Shown: positions 25,078-38,581 of the stretch, one piece after another | Layout: every line of letters starts with the position of its first letter | Position numbering within the stretch: the first letter of the stretch is position 1 | DNA from: Hevea brasiliensis | Taxonomy: Eukaryota; Streptophyta; Magnoliopsida; Malpighiales; Euphorbiaceae | Direction of reading: 5' to 3' | NCBI RefSeq assembly: GCF_030052815.1 | Contig: NW_026614688.1 | Coordinates: forward strand, 62,001-126,000 | Length of the DNA: 64,000 nucleotides | Program-made: the position numbers and the translations under genes | Notes under the pieces: generated by a model | Seen by the model: only the letters and a program-made list of their open reading frames with translations | Told to the model about the DNA's origin: nothing | Databases searched by the model: none

Positions 25078-28000
25078 TGTGACACCCCTTACCCGTGTAC
25101 AGTATACCCGAGTAAGTAATGCCACATGGTGTACTGGCACACTCTAATATACCTTACTTAATTTGTGTCATGCTTTTGAAGTTAATTTATGAAATATGAT
25201 TTATTTTAACTATTTAACAAAAGTATTATTCATTTGAGGTTCCGAAGATTTTAAGGAAAATCCGGCGGAGTACCGGCTAAAAATGGAGAAAACAGTTCTT
25301 CGGAACCTGTTAAAAACACTTCCAATATACTATTTCATTCATTCTCAACTCCAATATCATCAATAAAACTCAATATCAGTATCTCAATAATTTGTCAATT
25401 TGTGTCTCAACAACCTTTTCATTTCTCAAAACATCCCTTTCTCAGGGTTCTCATATATAAACAACCATTAAATGCTCAATTTAATACCATACATGACCAT
25501 AAATCTTTATTATTTACATGAACCTCAAAATACATTACATAAATCCCAAATACATATGAGAAAATAAAAAGTTAATTACAAAATGACAAAATGACATCTA
25601 GTGTCCTACCAATGCAATCGCAAGTGACGAGGTGACACGGACAGCGAGCGAATCGCCGGATGGACTCACCCGGATCGAGGTCTACTGGCTCAAGATCAGG
25701 ATCTCCAGTGCCTACGCGTGGCAAAAGCAACGCTAAGCAATAATGCTTAGTGGTGCAATAATAAAATAAAAGAAAATAGCAAGAAAACAAATATATAGTG
25801 AATGTGTATGATTCATTTGTTTGGTATGGTTATATATACATTAATTCAGTAACTTGGTTCATTTCATTCATTTGGTTGCCCAAGTAACCTACACTAGGCG
25901 ACTGGACTGGATAACGGGTAAACTGGCACTGGGTACCATGTACCTCGGGCCGTCACACCATCGGTCACATATGTATCTCCGGTACAACATGAGCACTAAC
26001 AAGCGTAAATAATATCGTGCACAAGGCCATGTCTCAATACAAAGTCGAATGGCTAAAAGCCATGAAATCACAGAATGGCATTTTTGCCATGTGCAGTACT
26101 GCTAACTGAACCCTATTGGCATGCCAAACTATTCAAACCAATCTTGTTAGGTATACTAGGGCATTTAAAACTCTTAAATTTGTCAATTTGTGAATTTCAA
26201 CATTTTTGGTGTCACTATTCATCATTGGTCAACAAAAATGTTGACTTTTGGAATAAAAATGTGTACATTGCCTTTGGCACTCCCAACATACCACATTTGG
26301 TGTTTAAAACTTGTTGGCATTAAGTGTTAATACCATTTCAAATTGTAACCCACACAAGCAGAAAATTTCAGTTTTGGTGAGTCAACTTTACTGTTCCATT
26401 GGACACTGTTACTGTTGGAATTTGAAGAAATGTAAAACATGAAAGTTGTTCCTTATTTTGTCTAGTTGAATTTCCTTTTGAATCACTCCAATTGGAGTTT
26501 GTAGCTCTAGATATGGCTCAAAATCCCAAGCTGTCCGGATATGCATTCTGCAGAAATTTACCATATCTACAGTGCATGAACAGTAACTTGAGTCACTTGG
26601 TTGAATGGGTTCTGGCCATAATTTGGGGTAGGTTCCTTCATGAAAGTTGTTTGTCTATGTCTTAACTTGTTGCTGTAAAACTTTCAGGCCAATTGACCCA
26701 ATCTACAGTGAGTTATGGCCAAATGAACAGTTACTGTTCATTTGGTCAATTCTGCAGAATTCAGTGCAGGGTATCCGGATTGGGGCCAAGTTTTGGTCCT
26801 CTTGCTTTGGTCTTTTGGGCATGGTTTCTTCAGCAAAAATGTGCCATTATAAGCCTAGTTTCATGTCCAATTGGCCAAACACCAATTGGACTAACACAGC
26901 CCAAGTTATGGCAGTGCAAAGGGACTGAATTTTCAGTCCCTATGCTGCTGTCCTAGGGCAGATTTCACTTTCACTTTACCCTACCATTTTTCAGTTCTAA
27001 TTATGGTCAACATATCCAAAATGGTCACTTATTGACCATTAGAGTGTTCTTTAATAGGTTGGTCAGCCAAGTCACTTTTTCATGCCTCAAAACCCTAGTG
27101 TCCAAGGCAATTTACCCATAAACCTCCTTTAGCACCCTAGTTAAACATCTAGGTAATTATATAACTTAAATACAATCTCCAACTCATGCTAAGTCCATTA
27201 AAAACATTCAAAACACTCCCTTATTGGTTCTTCTTAGGGCTGCCGAAATTGAAGTGTTCATACCCATAGGTTTTTTGTTCATTTAAACTACAAATCTTAC
27301 TAAGTTCAAGTCCAAAATCATGGAATTAAAGAGTTTAATGGGTATAAGTGCACTAACCTTGTTTGGGCAGAATTTCCAAAGCCCTAAACCTCACTTTTCT
27401 TCCTTTCCTTGGCTGCCAAAAGCTTCTCCAAGTGATATGGTCAAGGTTTAATGAAAGGGGTTAGGGTTTAGTGGTGGAAACTCATGGGAAATGGAGGTAA
27501 TGAAAGAAAATTTTCATGGAGGGAGGAAGAAGAGAGGATCACGTTTTTAAGGAAGAAGAAGAAGAAGAAAGCAGCTGGTTTTTTAATTGTTTAGGTCTTC
27601 TTTTATCTCTTTATTAGTTAGTCAAATAATGGCTAAATTTTGATTGGTCATAGTTTTACTTAATGACATCATAATTCCCATTTACTTACTTTTCTTCTTA
27701 CTTTTGTTTTCTTATTTTCATTTCTCATTTTTAATAAATTTTTCATCAACATTAATTCATATTTTATGTCATATTAATTATTTACTCAACTGGACAAGTC
27801 GGCCAAAAATCACCTCGGAAGGGGAAATGACCAAAATGCCCTCCGTTTGGCTTAACGGGTCAAAATCGTCTGTACCGATTGAAAAATTTTTCTAGGTATT
27901 TTCTTGGCATTCTAATGCCATAGGAACCTCAATGACCCTTCTCTGGAGTCCCAATAATTATTTTATGAATTTTTCCCCGGGTCTAGGACTCCTCGTTGCG

Positions 28001-28219
28001 AGAACCGCAACTTCCCTCTGGTTACCCATCGCTTGGGCACCGGTTCGTTTAACTTGATTGTATTTTATTTCTAAAACTTTTCCTAAATTTTTCTTATTAA
28101 TATTTGAGTTAATTATGGTTTCTGACTTTAGTTTAAATATTTTTCCGGACGTTCTAGCTGTCCGACCGACACCGATCACGAATAAAGAGAATGTACGAGT
28201 TGCTACGGAGGATGTTACA
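25078..28219 (-). mobile_element. Array E, LTR4 (3142 bp, full length)
   Basis: A complete unit; inverted repeat at 26719-26745. Its opening has the full TGTGACACCCCTTACCCGTG, like LTR1 and unlike LTR2/3/5, which show small losses there. Confidence 0.9.
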
Positions 28220-28571
28220 ACTCTTCCTCTTATAAAAATTTCGTCCTCAAAATTTACTGACATAGGCAAACGACTAATCGCTACCTCTTTACTTCTACAC
28301 CTTTCTGTGTTATCATACTTTACTTTCTCCTTAGTCTCAATCCTATCCTCAAACAATTATGTACTCATCCTTTTTCATCTTAAATATAGTCTCCTTCTCA
28401 TCTCTATTCGCTATCTCATTGTCTCTTCACTCTCTTATTCCATACCTTAACCTAAAATAAACAGGAAATACAGATATGCAATAGTGTCACCTCGACTCTT
28501 ATGAATGCAATGCATGATATGCAATCTATCTAGGTCCAGAAACGCCTAAACCGAGCTCTGATACCACTAAA
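28220..28571 (-). mobile_element. Array E, internal segment 4 (352 bp)
   Basis: Same PPT-to-PBS layout; PBS gctctgatacca at 28555-28566. Its middle shares substitutions with segment 3 (for example CTCCTTAGTCTC and AGATATGCAATAG), suggesting that segments 3 and 4 come from the most recent duplication step. Confidence 0.85.
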
Positions 28572-30891
28572 TGTGACACCCTTACCGTATACAGTATACA
28601 GAGTAAGTAATGCCACATGGTGTACTGGCATACTCTAATATACCTTACTTAATTTGTGTCATGCTTTTGAAGTTAATTTATGAAATATGATTTATTTTAA
28701 CTATTTATCAAAAGTATTATTTATTTGAGGTTCCGAAGATTTTAAGGAAAATCCGGCTAAAAATGGAGAAAACAGTTCTTCGAAACCTGTTAAAAACACT
28801 TCCAATATACTATTTCATTCATTCTCAACTCCAATATCATCAATAAAACTCAATATCAGTATCTCAATAATTTGTCAATTTCAGGTCTCAACAACCTTTT
28901 CATTTCTCAAATCATCCCTTTCTCAGGGTTCTCATATATAAACAACCATTAAATGCTCAATTTAATACCATACAAGACCATAAATCTTTATTATTTACAT
29001 GAACCTCAAAATACATTACATAAATCCCAAATACATATGAGAAAATAAAAAGTTAATTACAAAATGACAAAATGACATCTAGTGTCCTACCAATGCACTG
29101 CAGGTGACGAGGTGACACGGACACTGAGCAGAACTGCCGGATGGACTCACCCAGTCTGAGGTCTACTGGGCTCACGATCAGGATCTCCAGTGCCTACGCG
29201 TGGCAAAAGCAATGCGCTAAGCAATAATGCTTAGTGGTGCAATAATAAAATAAAAGAAAATAGCAAGAAAACAAATATATAGTGAATGTGTATGATTCAT
29301 TTGTTTGGTATGGTTATATATACATTAATTCAGTAACTTGGTTCATTTCATTCATTTGGTTGCCCAAGTGACCTACACTAGGCGACTGGGTGGATAACGT
29401 AAACCGCCTTTGGTACCTAGACTTTCCGTCACACCATCGGTCACATATGTATCTCCCGTGTAATGAGCTAACAAAGCGTAAATAATATCGGGCACAAGGC
29501 CAAGTCTCAATACAAAGTCGAATGGCTAAAAGCCATGAAATCACAGAATGGCATTTTTGCCATGTGCGATCGCTAATCGAACCCTATTGGCATGCCAAAC
29601 TATCCAAACCAATCTTGTTAGGTATACTAGGGCATTTGAAACTCTTAAATTTGTCAATTTGTGAATTTCAACTTTTTTGGTGTCACTATTCATCATTGGT
29701 CAACAAAAATGTTGACTTTTGGAATAAAAATGTGTATATTTCCTTTGGCACTCGCAACATACCACATTTGGTGTTTAAAACTTGTTGGCATTAAGTGTTA
29801 ATACCATTTCAAAGTGTAACCCACACAAGCAGAAAATTTCAGTTTTGGTGAGTCAAATTTACTGTTCCATTGGACACTGTTACTGTTGGAATTTGAAGAA
29901 ATGTAAAACATGAAAGTTGTTCCTTATTTTGTCTAGTTGAATTTCCTTTTTTGAATCACTCCAATTGGAGTTTTTTAGCTCCAGATATGGCTCAAAAACC
30001 CAAGCTGTCCGGATATGCATTCTGCAGAAATTTACCATATCTACAGTGCATGAACAGTAACTTGAGTCACTTGGTTGAATGGGTTCTGGCCATAATTTGG
30101 GGTAGGTTCCTTCATGAAAGTTGTTTTTCTATGTCGTAACTTGTTGCTGTAAAAATTTCAGGCCAATTGACCCAATCTACAATGAGTTATGGCCAAATGA
30201 ACAGTTACTGTTCATTTGGTCAATTCTGCAGAATTCAGTGCAGGGTATCCGGATTGGGGCCAAGTTTTGGTCCTCTTGCTTTGGTCTTTTGGGCATGGTT
30301 TCTTCAGCAAAAATGTGCCATTATAAGCCTAGTTTCATATCCAATTGGCCAAACACCAATTGGACTAACACAGCCCATGTTATGGCAGTGCAAAGGGACT
30401 GAATTTTCAGTCCTATCTTTGTCCTAGGGCAGATTTCACTTTGACTTTACCCTACCATTTTTCAGTTCTAATTATGGTCAACATATCCAAAATGGTCACT
30501 TATTGACCATTAGAGTGTTCTTTCATAGGTTGGTCAGCCAAGTCACTTTTTCATGCCTCAAAACCCTAGTGTCCAAGGCAATTTACCCATAAACCTCCTT
30601 TAGCACCCTAGTTAAACATCTAGGTAATTATATAACTTAAATACAATCTCCAACTCATGCTAAGTCCATTAAAAACATTCAAAACACTCCCTTATTGGTT
30701 CTTCTTAGGGCTGCCGAAATTGAAGTATTCATACCCATAGGTTTTTTGTTCATTTAAACTACAAATCTTACTAAGTTCAAGTCCAAAATCATGGAATTAA
30801 AGAGTTTAATGGGTATAAGTGCACTAACCTTGTTTGGGCAGAATTTCCAAAGCCCTAAACCTCACTTTTCTTCCTTTCCTTGGCTGCCAAA
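28572..30891 (-). mobile_element. Array E, LTR5, truncated and fused to copia LTR
   Basis: It follows LTR4 closely for 2.32 kb (inverted repeat at 30193-30219) and stops at ...CTTGGCTGCCAAA, where other copies continue AGCTTCTCC. The next base begins copia LTR sequence equivalent to 60381 of H. Only about one base of homology is visible at the join. Confidence 0.9.
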
Positions 30892-31907
30892 TCAAATATA
30901 AATTAATTAATTAAACTCTATAAATTAATTTCTCATTAATTAAATTCATATATAAACACTTTAAATATAAATTTAACTTATACTATACATCCAATAATCT
31001 AGATTTGGTTTCAAGTCATGCTAGGGACTTTGCAATTTAATTGCAAACCAAACCTATTTAATTAATCAATTAAAATCTTTAATTAATTAATTAAATCATA
31101 TTTAAATAGGTGATAACTTGTGTATGTGTGTGACTTACTAGGCTCATCACTAATTGGCAATGAGACATGATATCAACTCTTAATATCATCAGAACTCTTT
31201 CTTACCATAAATGATTTCTCTAAATCATTTTTTGAACCTCATAGACCATGGTTAACACCTAGCATAGCATGCCATGGCCACCCAATTAGTAATAAGATTT
31301 ACCTTAAATGAACCTATAATCATATGTTACCATGCACTAGAATCTCTCTATTACAAAATCCCAACTCAAGCTGGAGTCATGGTTTATGTCAAACTCCATT
31401 TGCTATGAATATTATGTTCTCTTTTAATTTCAGTTCTTGTTTAAAAAGATTTTCTCATCAGAAACTCTTTTCTGAATAAATCTATCTGTCCTAACCAGGA
31501 ACCTAAAACATCAAGAGCAACTAAATGAACATAGGATTTTATCTCTATTTAATTAAAGGAACAGATTCCATCTTGATCAACACCGACCTCCATATATAAC
31601 TAGTAGGAGCCAACAGATGCCTATATACCCATACATAGTACTAGTATGAAAGTAGTATCAAACTCAAACTACCTATATACAAGATAACTGTGCTATCTCA
31701 GGTCTAAAGATTATATGCACTGATATGATTTATGACAAAACATTGACAAGAGTAAAATCCATGTGCTTGTCATAAGTGTCACTGGTTCTGCTTACTTATT
31801 ATTTATAAGTGCCTATCATGTTTGTTATATGGCATGAGACTCACCATTCCATCTTATTTATATCTCATATAAATAACTTGGGAACAAATATGAATACAAT
31901 CTTTCTG
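30892..31907 (-). mobile_element. Copia LTR fragment, part before insertion of F
   Basis: It matches 60,381-61,396 of the copia H 5' LTR with scattered substitutions. Its left 0.84 kb (equivalent to 59,538-60,380) is missing. It is split by F after CTTTCTG and resumes at 53557. In the minus orientation it ends next to the H PPT, so it is the 3' LTR of H; it could also have served as 5' LTR of C. Confidence 0.9.
31903..31907. repeat. Left target-site duplication of F (TTCTG)
   Basis: TTCTG here and at 53557-53561 flank the LTR ends TGTCACACC and GGTGTTACA. The uninterrupted copia LTR at 61,392-61,396 has a single TTCTG. Confidence 0.92.
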
Positions 31908-34413
31908 TGTCACACCCTACCCCTCTGTAAGGCATAACATGATCCCGTAGTATACCTAATGAATTACCAACTCCGTCTACTGATAACCCATTAAATACAT
32001 TACAAGGGATTTTCAAAACTTTTCTTACTTCTTTTACAGTGGTGAGCACTATTTACAGGTGTTAAAAACCTTTTTGAACTGAAGTGATAAAACTGACACA
32101 TTTGACTTAATTGGAGTTTCTGTAAAAATTTTGGCAGAGTGCCATCTGTATTTTGGATAAAACAGTTCTTCAGAAAACCTGTAAAAAGCACTTCAATATG
32201 TATTTGCAAATCTCAACTCCAATATATTTCTCAACACAACATATTTCTCAATTCAAATCCATAGTGATTTTTCAAAGACTGAGATACAAGAAATATAATA
32301 CAAAACTATTTAAGTAAATGAAATCTCAGATTTACATTCACGATAATTTACATTTAATTACATACCAAAATATTTTACGAGAGTTTCTATACAACTGCTC
32401 AAATAATTTACATACATATTATTACATGCTTACATCAAAAACTATGTACATGGGTATATCTATGATATACCTGGAGCTGATCTGAATGTATCCTCAAAGC
32501 AACTTAATCACTGCTCTATGCTCTTCTTACCTGCGACAGCATGCAAAGCTATCGCTGAGTGGTGAACTCAGTGGTGCACAACTATAATTTAAAACATAGT
32601 ACAATATACATTGACAAATTTTACAGTAAATAATTTGAGAATCTGAATACTGATCAAATTCCAAAACTCAAAATATTCATTGCCAATAATGTAAATCATT
32701 TGTATAAATGACTTGGAGCACAAAATTCAATTTATCAAATCATGACTATCCATTTAAGTAATTCCAACAAAATCAATTATACATAAACCATAATTGAAAT
32801 CACAATTTCTTACCATTCAAAAGCCATTTTGTATCTCAAAAATCAATCTTTATCTCACTAATATGCAAGACTAATCCGAAGGGCCATATTCGATGTGATT
32901 CTAACTCCCTATGGTCGGGGAGGTCGAATCTGATTCTAACTCCCTATGGTCGGGGAGGTCGAATCATCGTGCACAGTACCATCACAATAATGAATCTTCC
33001 GCAAGGGCCATAACGATAAAATAAACTTAGATCTAACCTCAAATCAGAGGAGAATCTAAGCCTGTGCACGTACCATGGTAATCAAAACACAACTCACTCC
33101 ATTGTCTTCTCAACAAATGAGAGAGACGGGTAATAACCTAGTCAAGCATCTATAGTGAGATATAAAACAATATCACAATCCTTTTAGCGAGCATAAATCA
33201 CAATATAATTCGATTCAAAGTCAATTCCAATATCCAATAATTTTTATGCTCATCACAATTCAAATAATAAAGTTTTCATTTTTTTCATGAATAGTACCAT
33301 CACAATTTAAAACATATTCTATCACAATTTTCCAAAACATAATTTACTTAATCCATAACAATGCTTAATACTTATGGAAATACCATTTCACAAAGCCAAA
33401 TTCATACATACAATAACAATTTTCAATAATCATGGAATTAAATCCAATGCTTGTTAAACATAATTCATAAGAAAAATATATCATTTAATCATATGAAATA
33501 TTCAAAACAAAATCAGTTAAAAACTGGTTGTGCACAAACCTCGATGATCGTCTCCACGATCCGACTCGGTGTTTCCTTCCCTTTCTTTGAGTCCTTGTTA
33601 ACTGAGAAACACAATTTGAAGTGTTTCAGTACTAAATTAAACTGTCTCTATCGATGGTGTTTGGTAAATAATGCACTGAACTCAATTATTCACTTAATCA
33701 CCTAATATACCAACCCTCATCGCGTTTTAGGTAAATTAGGTCTTAGTGTCGTTAATATGTCACATTCGATAGGGTTTTAGGTTTGGTATGTTTTACCAAA
33801 GTCATTTCCTTGTTTAGTGCATTTTAGTGCAAATTCTTTGGATTAGGGATCTGGTTTGACCTAACCGACGATCTAGTTCCTCGGTTTTCGGGTCTCGGTC
33901 GAAACTACAAACTTGTATATCTAGGTCTTATTGCACGCGGGGCAAAATTTCAGGTCAATCCGAGTTAAGTAGACCGAGTTATGGTCATTATACTATTGCT
34001 GGTCAAATGGTACCAATTTAGGTCAATTTTAGGTCAATTTGGTCAACTCTGGTTCGGCCAGTTTTTGGACCCGAACTTGTACAAGTTGTTTGACTTGCTT
34101 ATGGTCATTTCTGGGCTTTGGTGTCTTCATAAGAGTTGTAGGTATGGGTCTTAACTATTCTTGCTCAAAATTTCAGGTCAATTGGACCTGGTTTGAGTGA
34201 GTTATGGCCTAAAAACTCACTGCTGCCCAATTGGTCATTTTTCAGGTCCTAATTGCACCTAATCCGAATTGGTCATTTTTTTTAGGTCACCTTGCAAGCA
34301 GAATTTTGGCATGGTTTCTCAATGAAAGTTGGCACATTTTGTGCCTAGTTTCACCTCAAATTGGTCTCATACCAATTGAGGTTACACATTCAAGGTTATA
34401 GGCTAAAATATAC
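31908..34413 (-). mobile_element. F 3' LTR, outer part (before G)
   Basis: It begins TGTCACACCCTACCCCTCTG and matches 49560-52064 of the F 5' LTR. It stops after GGCTAAAATATAC, where G is inserted. It carries about two units of the 20-bp minisatellite and the 35-bp duplication at 32,897-32,965. Confidence 0.92.
34409..34413. repeat. Left target-site duplication of G (TATAC)
   Basis: TATAC precedes the G LTR and recurs at 45277-45281 after it. The uninterrupted F 5' LTR near 52,056-52,060 has it once (AAAATATACACTGCC). Confidence 0.92.
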
Positions 34414-37400
34414 TGTAACACCCCAAAGTTCGGTAGTGCGTTCTGCTGCTCCGGTGACCAGTGTTGTCCGGACAGCTAGGATGCCTAGAACCGTACCTCA
34501 ATATGAGTGAGAAGACATAAAATAATGAAATACAAGAAAAGAAAATACAAGAAAAACAAAGGAAAAATAATAGCAAAGAAATGTGATCAAGTTAAGCGAG
34601 CCGGGAAACCTAGCGATGGGTGGCCTTAGGAAGTCACGGCGTGGACCGTTGACTAATACGACTGCGGGGAACCCTGGAAAATATATTTAGGACATAAATA
34701 GAACATTATTGAATTATAAATCTCAATAGAAAGATTAAAGAAAAATTAAATAATTAGTACAAAGAAAAGTGAGAAATCGAAAAACAGACAAAATACGGTT
34801 TCTAAAAATCGAACGTAACGAGCAGGGCATTATGGTCATTTGACATCCCGAATTGTCTTTTGACATAAATGTCCATTAAAAATAAATAGTATTACACTTA
34901 GAAAATAAAATGAAAAATTAAATTGAGGGTACCTAAAGTAAATAGCAAAAATTATGGGTTAATGTAGGATAAATGGGAGTTAAACTTATTATATGATATA
35001 AATTGAGTAAGTGCTCCACTATAGAATAAATTAAACATCAAATGGCAGGTGTAAGCCCATTATACCATCTGAAATTTTCACCTTCCTCATTTGGTTCACC
35101 CATGGCCGAATGAACCTCCAAAAATCCTCCCATGGTCGCCACTTCCATGCCACACTCCATCCATTTTCAAGCTAAATTTTCCTTACTTATCTTAATTAAT
35201 TTTGTCCCCACATCACAAGGAAGATATTGATACCAAATTTGAGAAGTTTGGTGAAGGTTTAGCAAGTTACAATTAAAGGTAAGTTTACATTTTGAGAATT
35301 TCTTTGTTAAAGTTTATGTTCATGTTATGGGTGTTAGTTTGGTGAAGGAAAATTTTGAGTTTGAAGGGTTATTGTTGTCTTCATTTTGGACAGCCATGAG
35401 TCACGTTTTTGATGAGGTATTTGTGCATATAATTGATGAGAAATAATGTTAATCATGGTGATTTAGTAACTTAGTGAATTATTTCATGTTTATATGGTGA
35501 ATTATGCACTTTGATGGGAATTGGTATATGGGATGGCAATGTGATGTTGAAGAATGGTTTGTGGCAGCTTGTGGACACTTGAGTAATGGTGTATATTGAA
35601 GGAAGTGTGGGCAGAATATTGACCTAGAAGGATTGATGATATGTATGTAAATTAACATTGTAAAGTGTATGTAAAGTTTGTAATGTTTAGGTGTGTTTGT
35701 AATGGTACTTAGAAATTGTAATTGTGAATGATATTTGGTGTGTTGAGGGTGATTGGAATCTGCCCAAAATAATGCTAATGTAATGTAGAAAATGCTTTTG
35801 GTAATGTGCCAAAACAGTTTGGTAGGTAAGTAAACAAATGGCAAAGGTAAGTGTGTGTTTGAAGTTGGGGTGTGAAATGCATATTGAGGGCAGTGTATAT
35901 TTTAGCCTATAACCTTGAGTGTGTAACCTCAATTGGTATGAGACTAATTTGAGGTGAAACAAGGCACAAAATGTGCCAACTTTCATTGAGAAACCATGCC
36001 AAAATTCTGCTTGCAAGGTGACCTAAAAAAAAATGACCAATTCGGATTAGGTGCAATTAGGACCTAAAAAATGACCAATTGGGCAGCAGTGAGTGTTTAC
36101 GCCATAACTCACTCAAACCAGGTCCAATTGACCTGAAATTTTGACCAAGAATAGTTAAGACCCATACCTACAAGTCTTATGAAGACACCAAAGCCCAGAA
36201 ATGACCATAAGCAAGTCAAACAACTTGCACAAGTTCGGGTCCAAAAACTGGCCGAACCAGAATTGACCAATTTGACCTAAAATTGACCTAAAATGGTACC
36301 ACTTGACCAGCAATAGTGTAATGACCATAACTTGGTCTACTTAACTCGGATTGACCTGAAATTTTGCACCGCGTGCAATAAGACCTAGATCTACAAGTTT
36401 GTAGTTTCGATCGAGACCGAAACCGAGGAACTAGATCGTCGGTTAGGTCAAACCAAAGGTGTTCGGAATCGAATTTGCATTAAAATGCACTAAACAAGGA
36501 AATGACTTTGGTAAAACGTACCAAACCTAAACCCCTATCGAATGTGACATATTAACAACACTAAAACCTAATTTACCTAAAACGCAATGAGGGTCGGTAT
36601 ATTAGGTGATTAAGTAAATAATTGAGTTCAGTGCATTATTTACCAAACACCATCGATAGAGACAGTTTAATTTAGTACTGAAACACTTCAAATTGTGTTT
36701 CTCAGTTAGCAAGGACTCAGCAAAAGGGAAAGAAATACTGAGTCAAGACCAGGAGACAAATATCAGAGGTTTGTGCACAACTAGTTTTTAACTGATTTTG
36801 TTCTGAATATTTTATATGATTAAATGACATATTTTCTTATGAACTATGTTTAACAGGCATTGGATTTAATTCAATGATTATTGAAATTGCTATAGTATGT
36901 ATGAATTTATCTTTGTGAAATGGTATTTCCACAAGTATTAAGCATTGTTATGGATTGAATAAATTATGTTTTGGAAAATTGTGATAGAACATGTTTTGAA
37001 TTGTGATGGTAATTTTTATGGAAAAATGCAAATTTATGATTTGAATTGTGATGAGCATAAAAATTATTGGATATTCGAATTGACTTTGAATCAAATTATA
37101 TTATGATTTATGCTCACTAAAATGATTGTGATATTGTTTTATATCTCACTATAAATGCTTGACTAGGTTATTACCCGTCTCTCTCATTTGTTGAGAAGAC
37201 AATGGAGTTAGTTGTGTTTTGATTACCATGGTACGTGCACAGGCTTAGATTCTCCTCTGATTTGAGGTTAGATCTAAGTTTATTTTATCGTTATGGCCCT
37301 TACGGAAGATTCATTATTGTGATGGTACTGTGCACGATGATTCGACCTCCCCGACCATAGGGAGTTAGAATCGATTCGACCTCCCGACCATAGGAGTTAG

Positions 37401-38451
37401 AATCACATCGAATATGGCCCTTTCGGATTAGTCTTGCATAGTTAGTGAGATAAAGATTGATTTTGAGATACAACATGGTTTTGAGATGCATAATGACTTT
37501 TGAGATACTGATATGATTTTGAGATACAAAATGATTTTGAGATCTGAGAATGGCTTTTGAATGGTAAGGAATGGTGATTTCAATTATGGTTTGTGTGTAA
37601 TTGATTTTGTTGGAATTACTTAAATGGATAGTCAAGATTTGATAAATTGAATTTTGTGCTCCAAGTTATTTATACAAATGATTTACATTATTGGCAATGA
37701 ATATTTTGAGTTGTGAAATTTGATCAGTATTCAGATTCTCAAATTATTTACTGTAAAATTTGTCAATGTATATTGTACTATGTTTTAAATTATAGTTGTG
37801 CACCACTGAGTTCAACACTCAGCGATAGCTTTTTATCTTTATGAGTAGCGAGCATAGAGCGATGATTAAGTTGCTTTGAGGATACATTCAGATCGACTCG
37901 GGTATATCATAGATATACCCATGTACATAGGTTTTGATGTAAGCATGTAATAATATGTATGTAAATTATTTGAGCATTGTATAGAAACTCTTGTAAAATA
38001 TTTTGGTATGTAATTAAATGTAAATTATCGTGAATGTAAATCAGATTTCATTTACTTTAATAGTTTTGTATTATATTTCTTGTATCTCAGTCTTTGAAAA
38101 ATCAGTATGTATTTTAATTTAGAAATATTTTGTGTTGAGAAAAATATTGGAGTTGAGATTTGCAAATACATATTGAAGTGCTTTTTCTGAGTTTTTACGA
38201 AGAACTGCTTTATCCAAAATACAGATGGCACTCTGCCAAAATTTTCTGAAACTCCAATTAAGTCAAATGTGTCATTTTATCACTTGATTCAAAGTCTTTA
38301 ACACTGTAAATAGTGCTCACCTGTAAAAAGAAGTAAGAAAAGTTTTTAAAATCCCTTGTAGTGTACTTAATGGGTTATCGGTGACGGAGTTGGTAATTCA
38401 TTAGGTATACTACGGGATCATGTTATGCCTTCTGGAGGGTAGGGTGTGACA
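34414..38451 (+). mobile_element. G 5' LTR (4038 bp)
   Basis: It runs from TGTAACACCCCAAAGTTCGG to GGGTGTGACA. It is near-identical to 41224-45276 over long A/T-rich stretches (for example 35,100-36,000), with differences bunched in GC/CHG-rich patches (34,600-34,680; 34,800-34,835; 36,400-36,475). Open frames on its minus strand (35479-35844, 35687-36016) are repeat shadows. Confidence 0.92.
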
Positions 38452-38459
38452 TGTTTTAG

Positions 38460-38471
38460 TGGTATCAGAGC
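38460..38471 (+). other. Primer-binding site of G
   Basis: TGGTATCAGAGC, a perfect match to the plant initiator tRNA-Met type PBS, 8 bases after the 5' LTR. Confidence 0.93.
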
Positions 38472-38581
38472 AATGGTTTTAAAGTAAATTTCAAACTGTG
38501 AATTTGAAATCTTTTTGTCGGTAACTACAACTGTTCAAATGTTTGATACATATAGTACATTTACATCATAAATGTGAACTA

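Larger units (their letters stand above)
16076..30891 (-). mobile_element. Tandem LTR array E: five LTRs and four short internal segments
   Basis: The block alternates LTR (TGTGACACCC...GGATGTTACA on the plus strand) with a 352-355 bp internal segment. LTR starts are 16076, 19565, 21590, 25078 and 28572; spacing is about 3.49 kb except where LTR2 has an internal deletion. Every internal segment has a PPT-like tract at its left and a tRNA-Met PBS at its right, as expected for a minus-oriented gypsy-type element. No target duplications separate the units, so neighbouring units share LTRs and are not independent insertions. No Gag or Pol sequence is present anywhere. The left edge interrupts LTR D; the right edge is a truncated LTR fused to copia LTR sequence. 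Confidence 0.9.

Noticed and set aside
28058..28450. 130-residue frame spanning the end of LTR4 and internal segment 4, opposite a 132-residue frame at 27,958-28,356
   Set aside because: Both strands are open over the same stretch. The equivalent stretches in other units are broken. The NFEDEIF text is just the conserved PPT-proximal DNA.
16076..30891. Interpretation of the 3.5 kb repeats as a centromeric satellite
   Set aside because: Each unit has a PBS, PPT and TG...CA LTR ends, so it is a retroelement array; only five units are present.
33000..33060. Possible host gene exons among LTR sequence
   Set aside because: I looked for splice-flanked coding stretches outside the gag-pol remnants and found none that persist or resemble a plant protein.
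35479..36016. 121- and 109-residue frames on the minus strand, also at 42,292-42,829, 45,332-45,697 and 52,112-52,477
   Set aside because: They lie in F/G LTR sequence in antisense to G and sense to nothing known; composition is low-complexity (His/Thr/Ile-rich), as expected from A/T-rich DNA.
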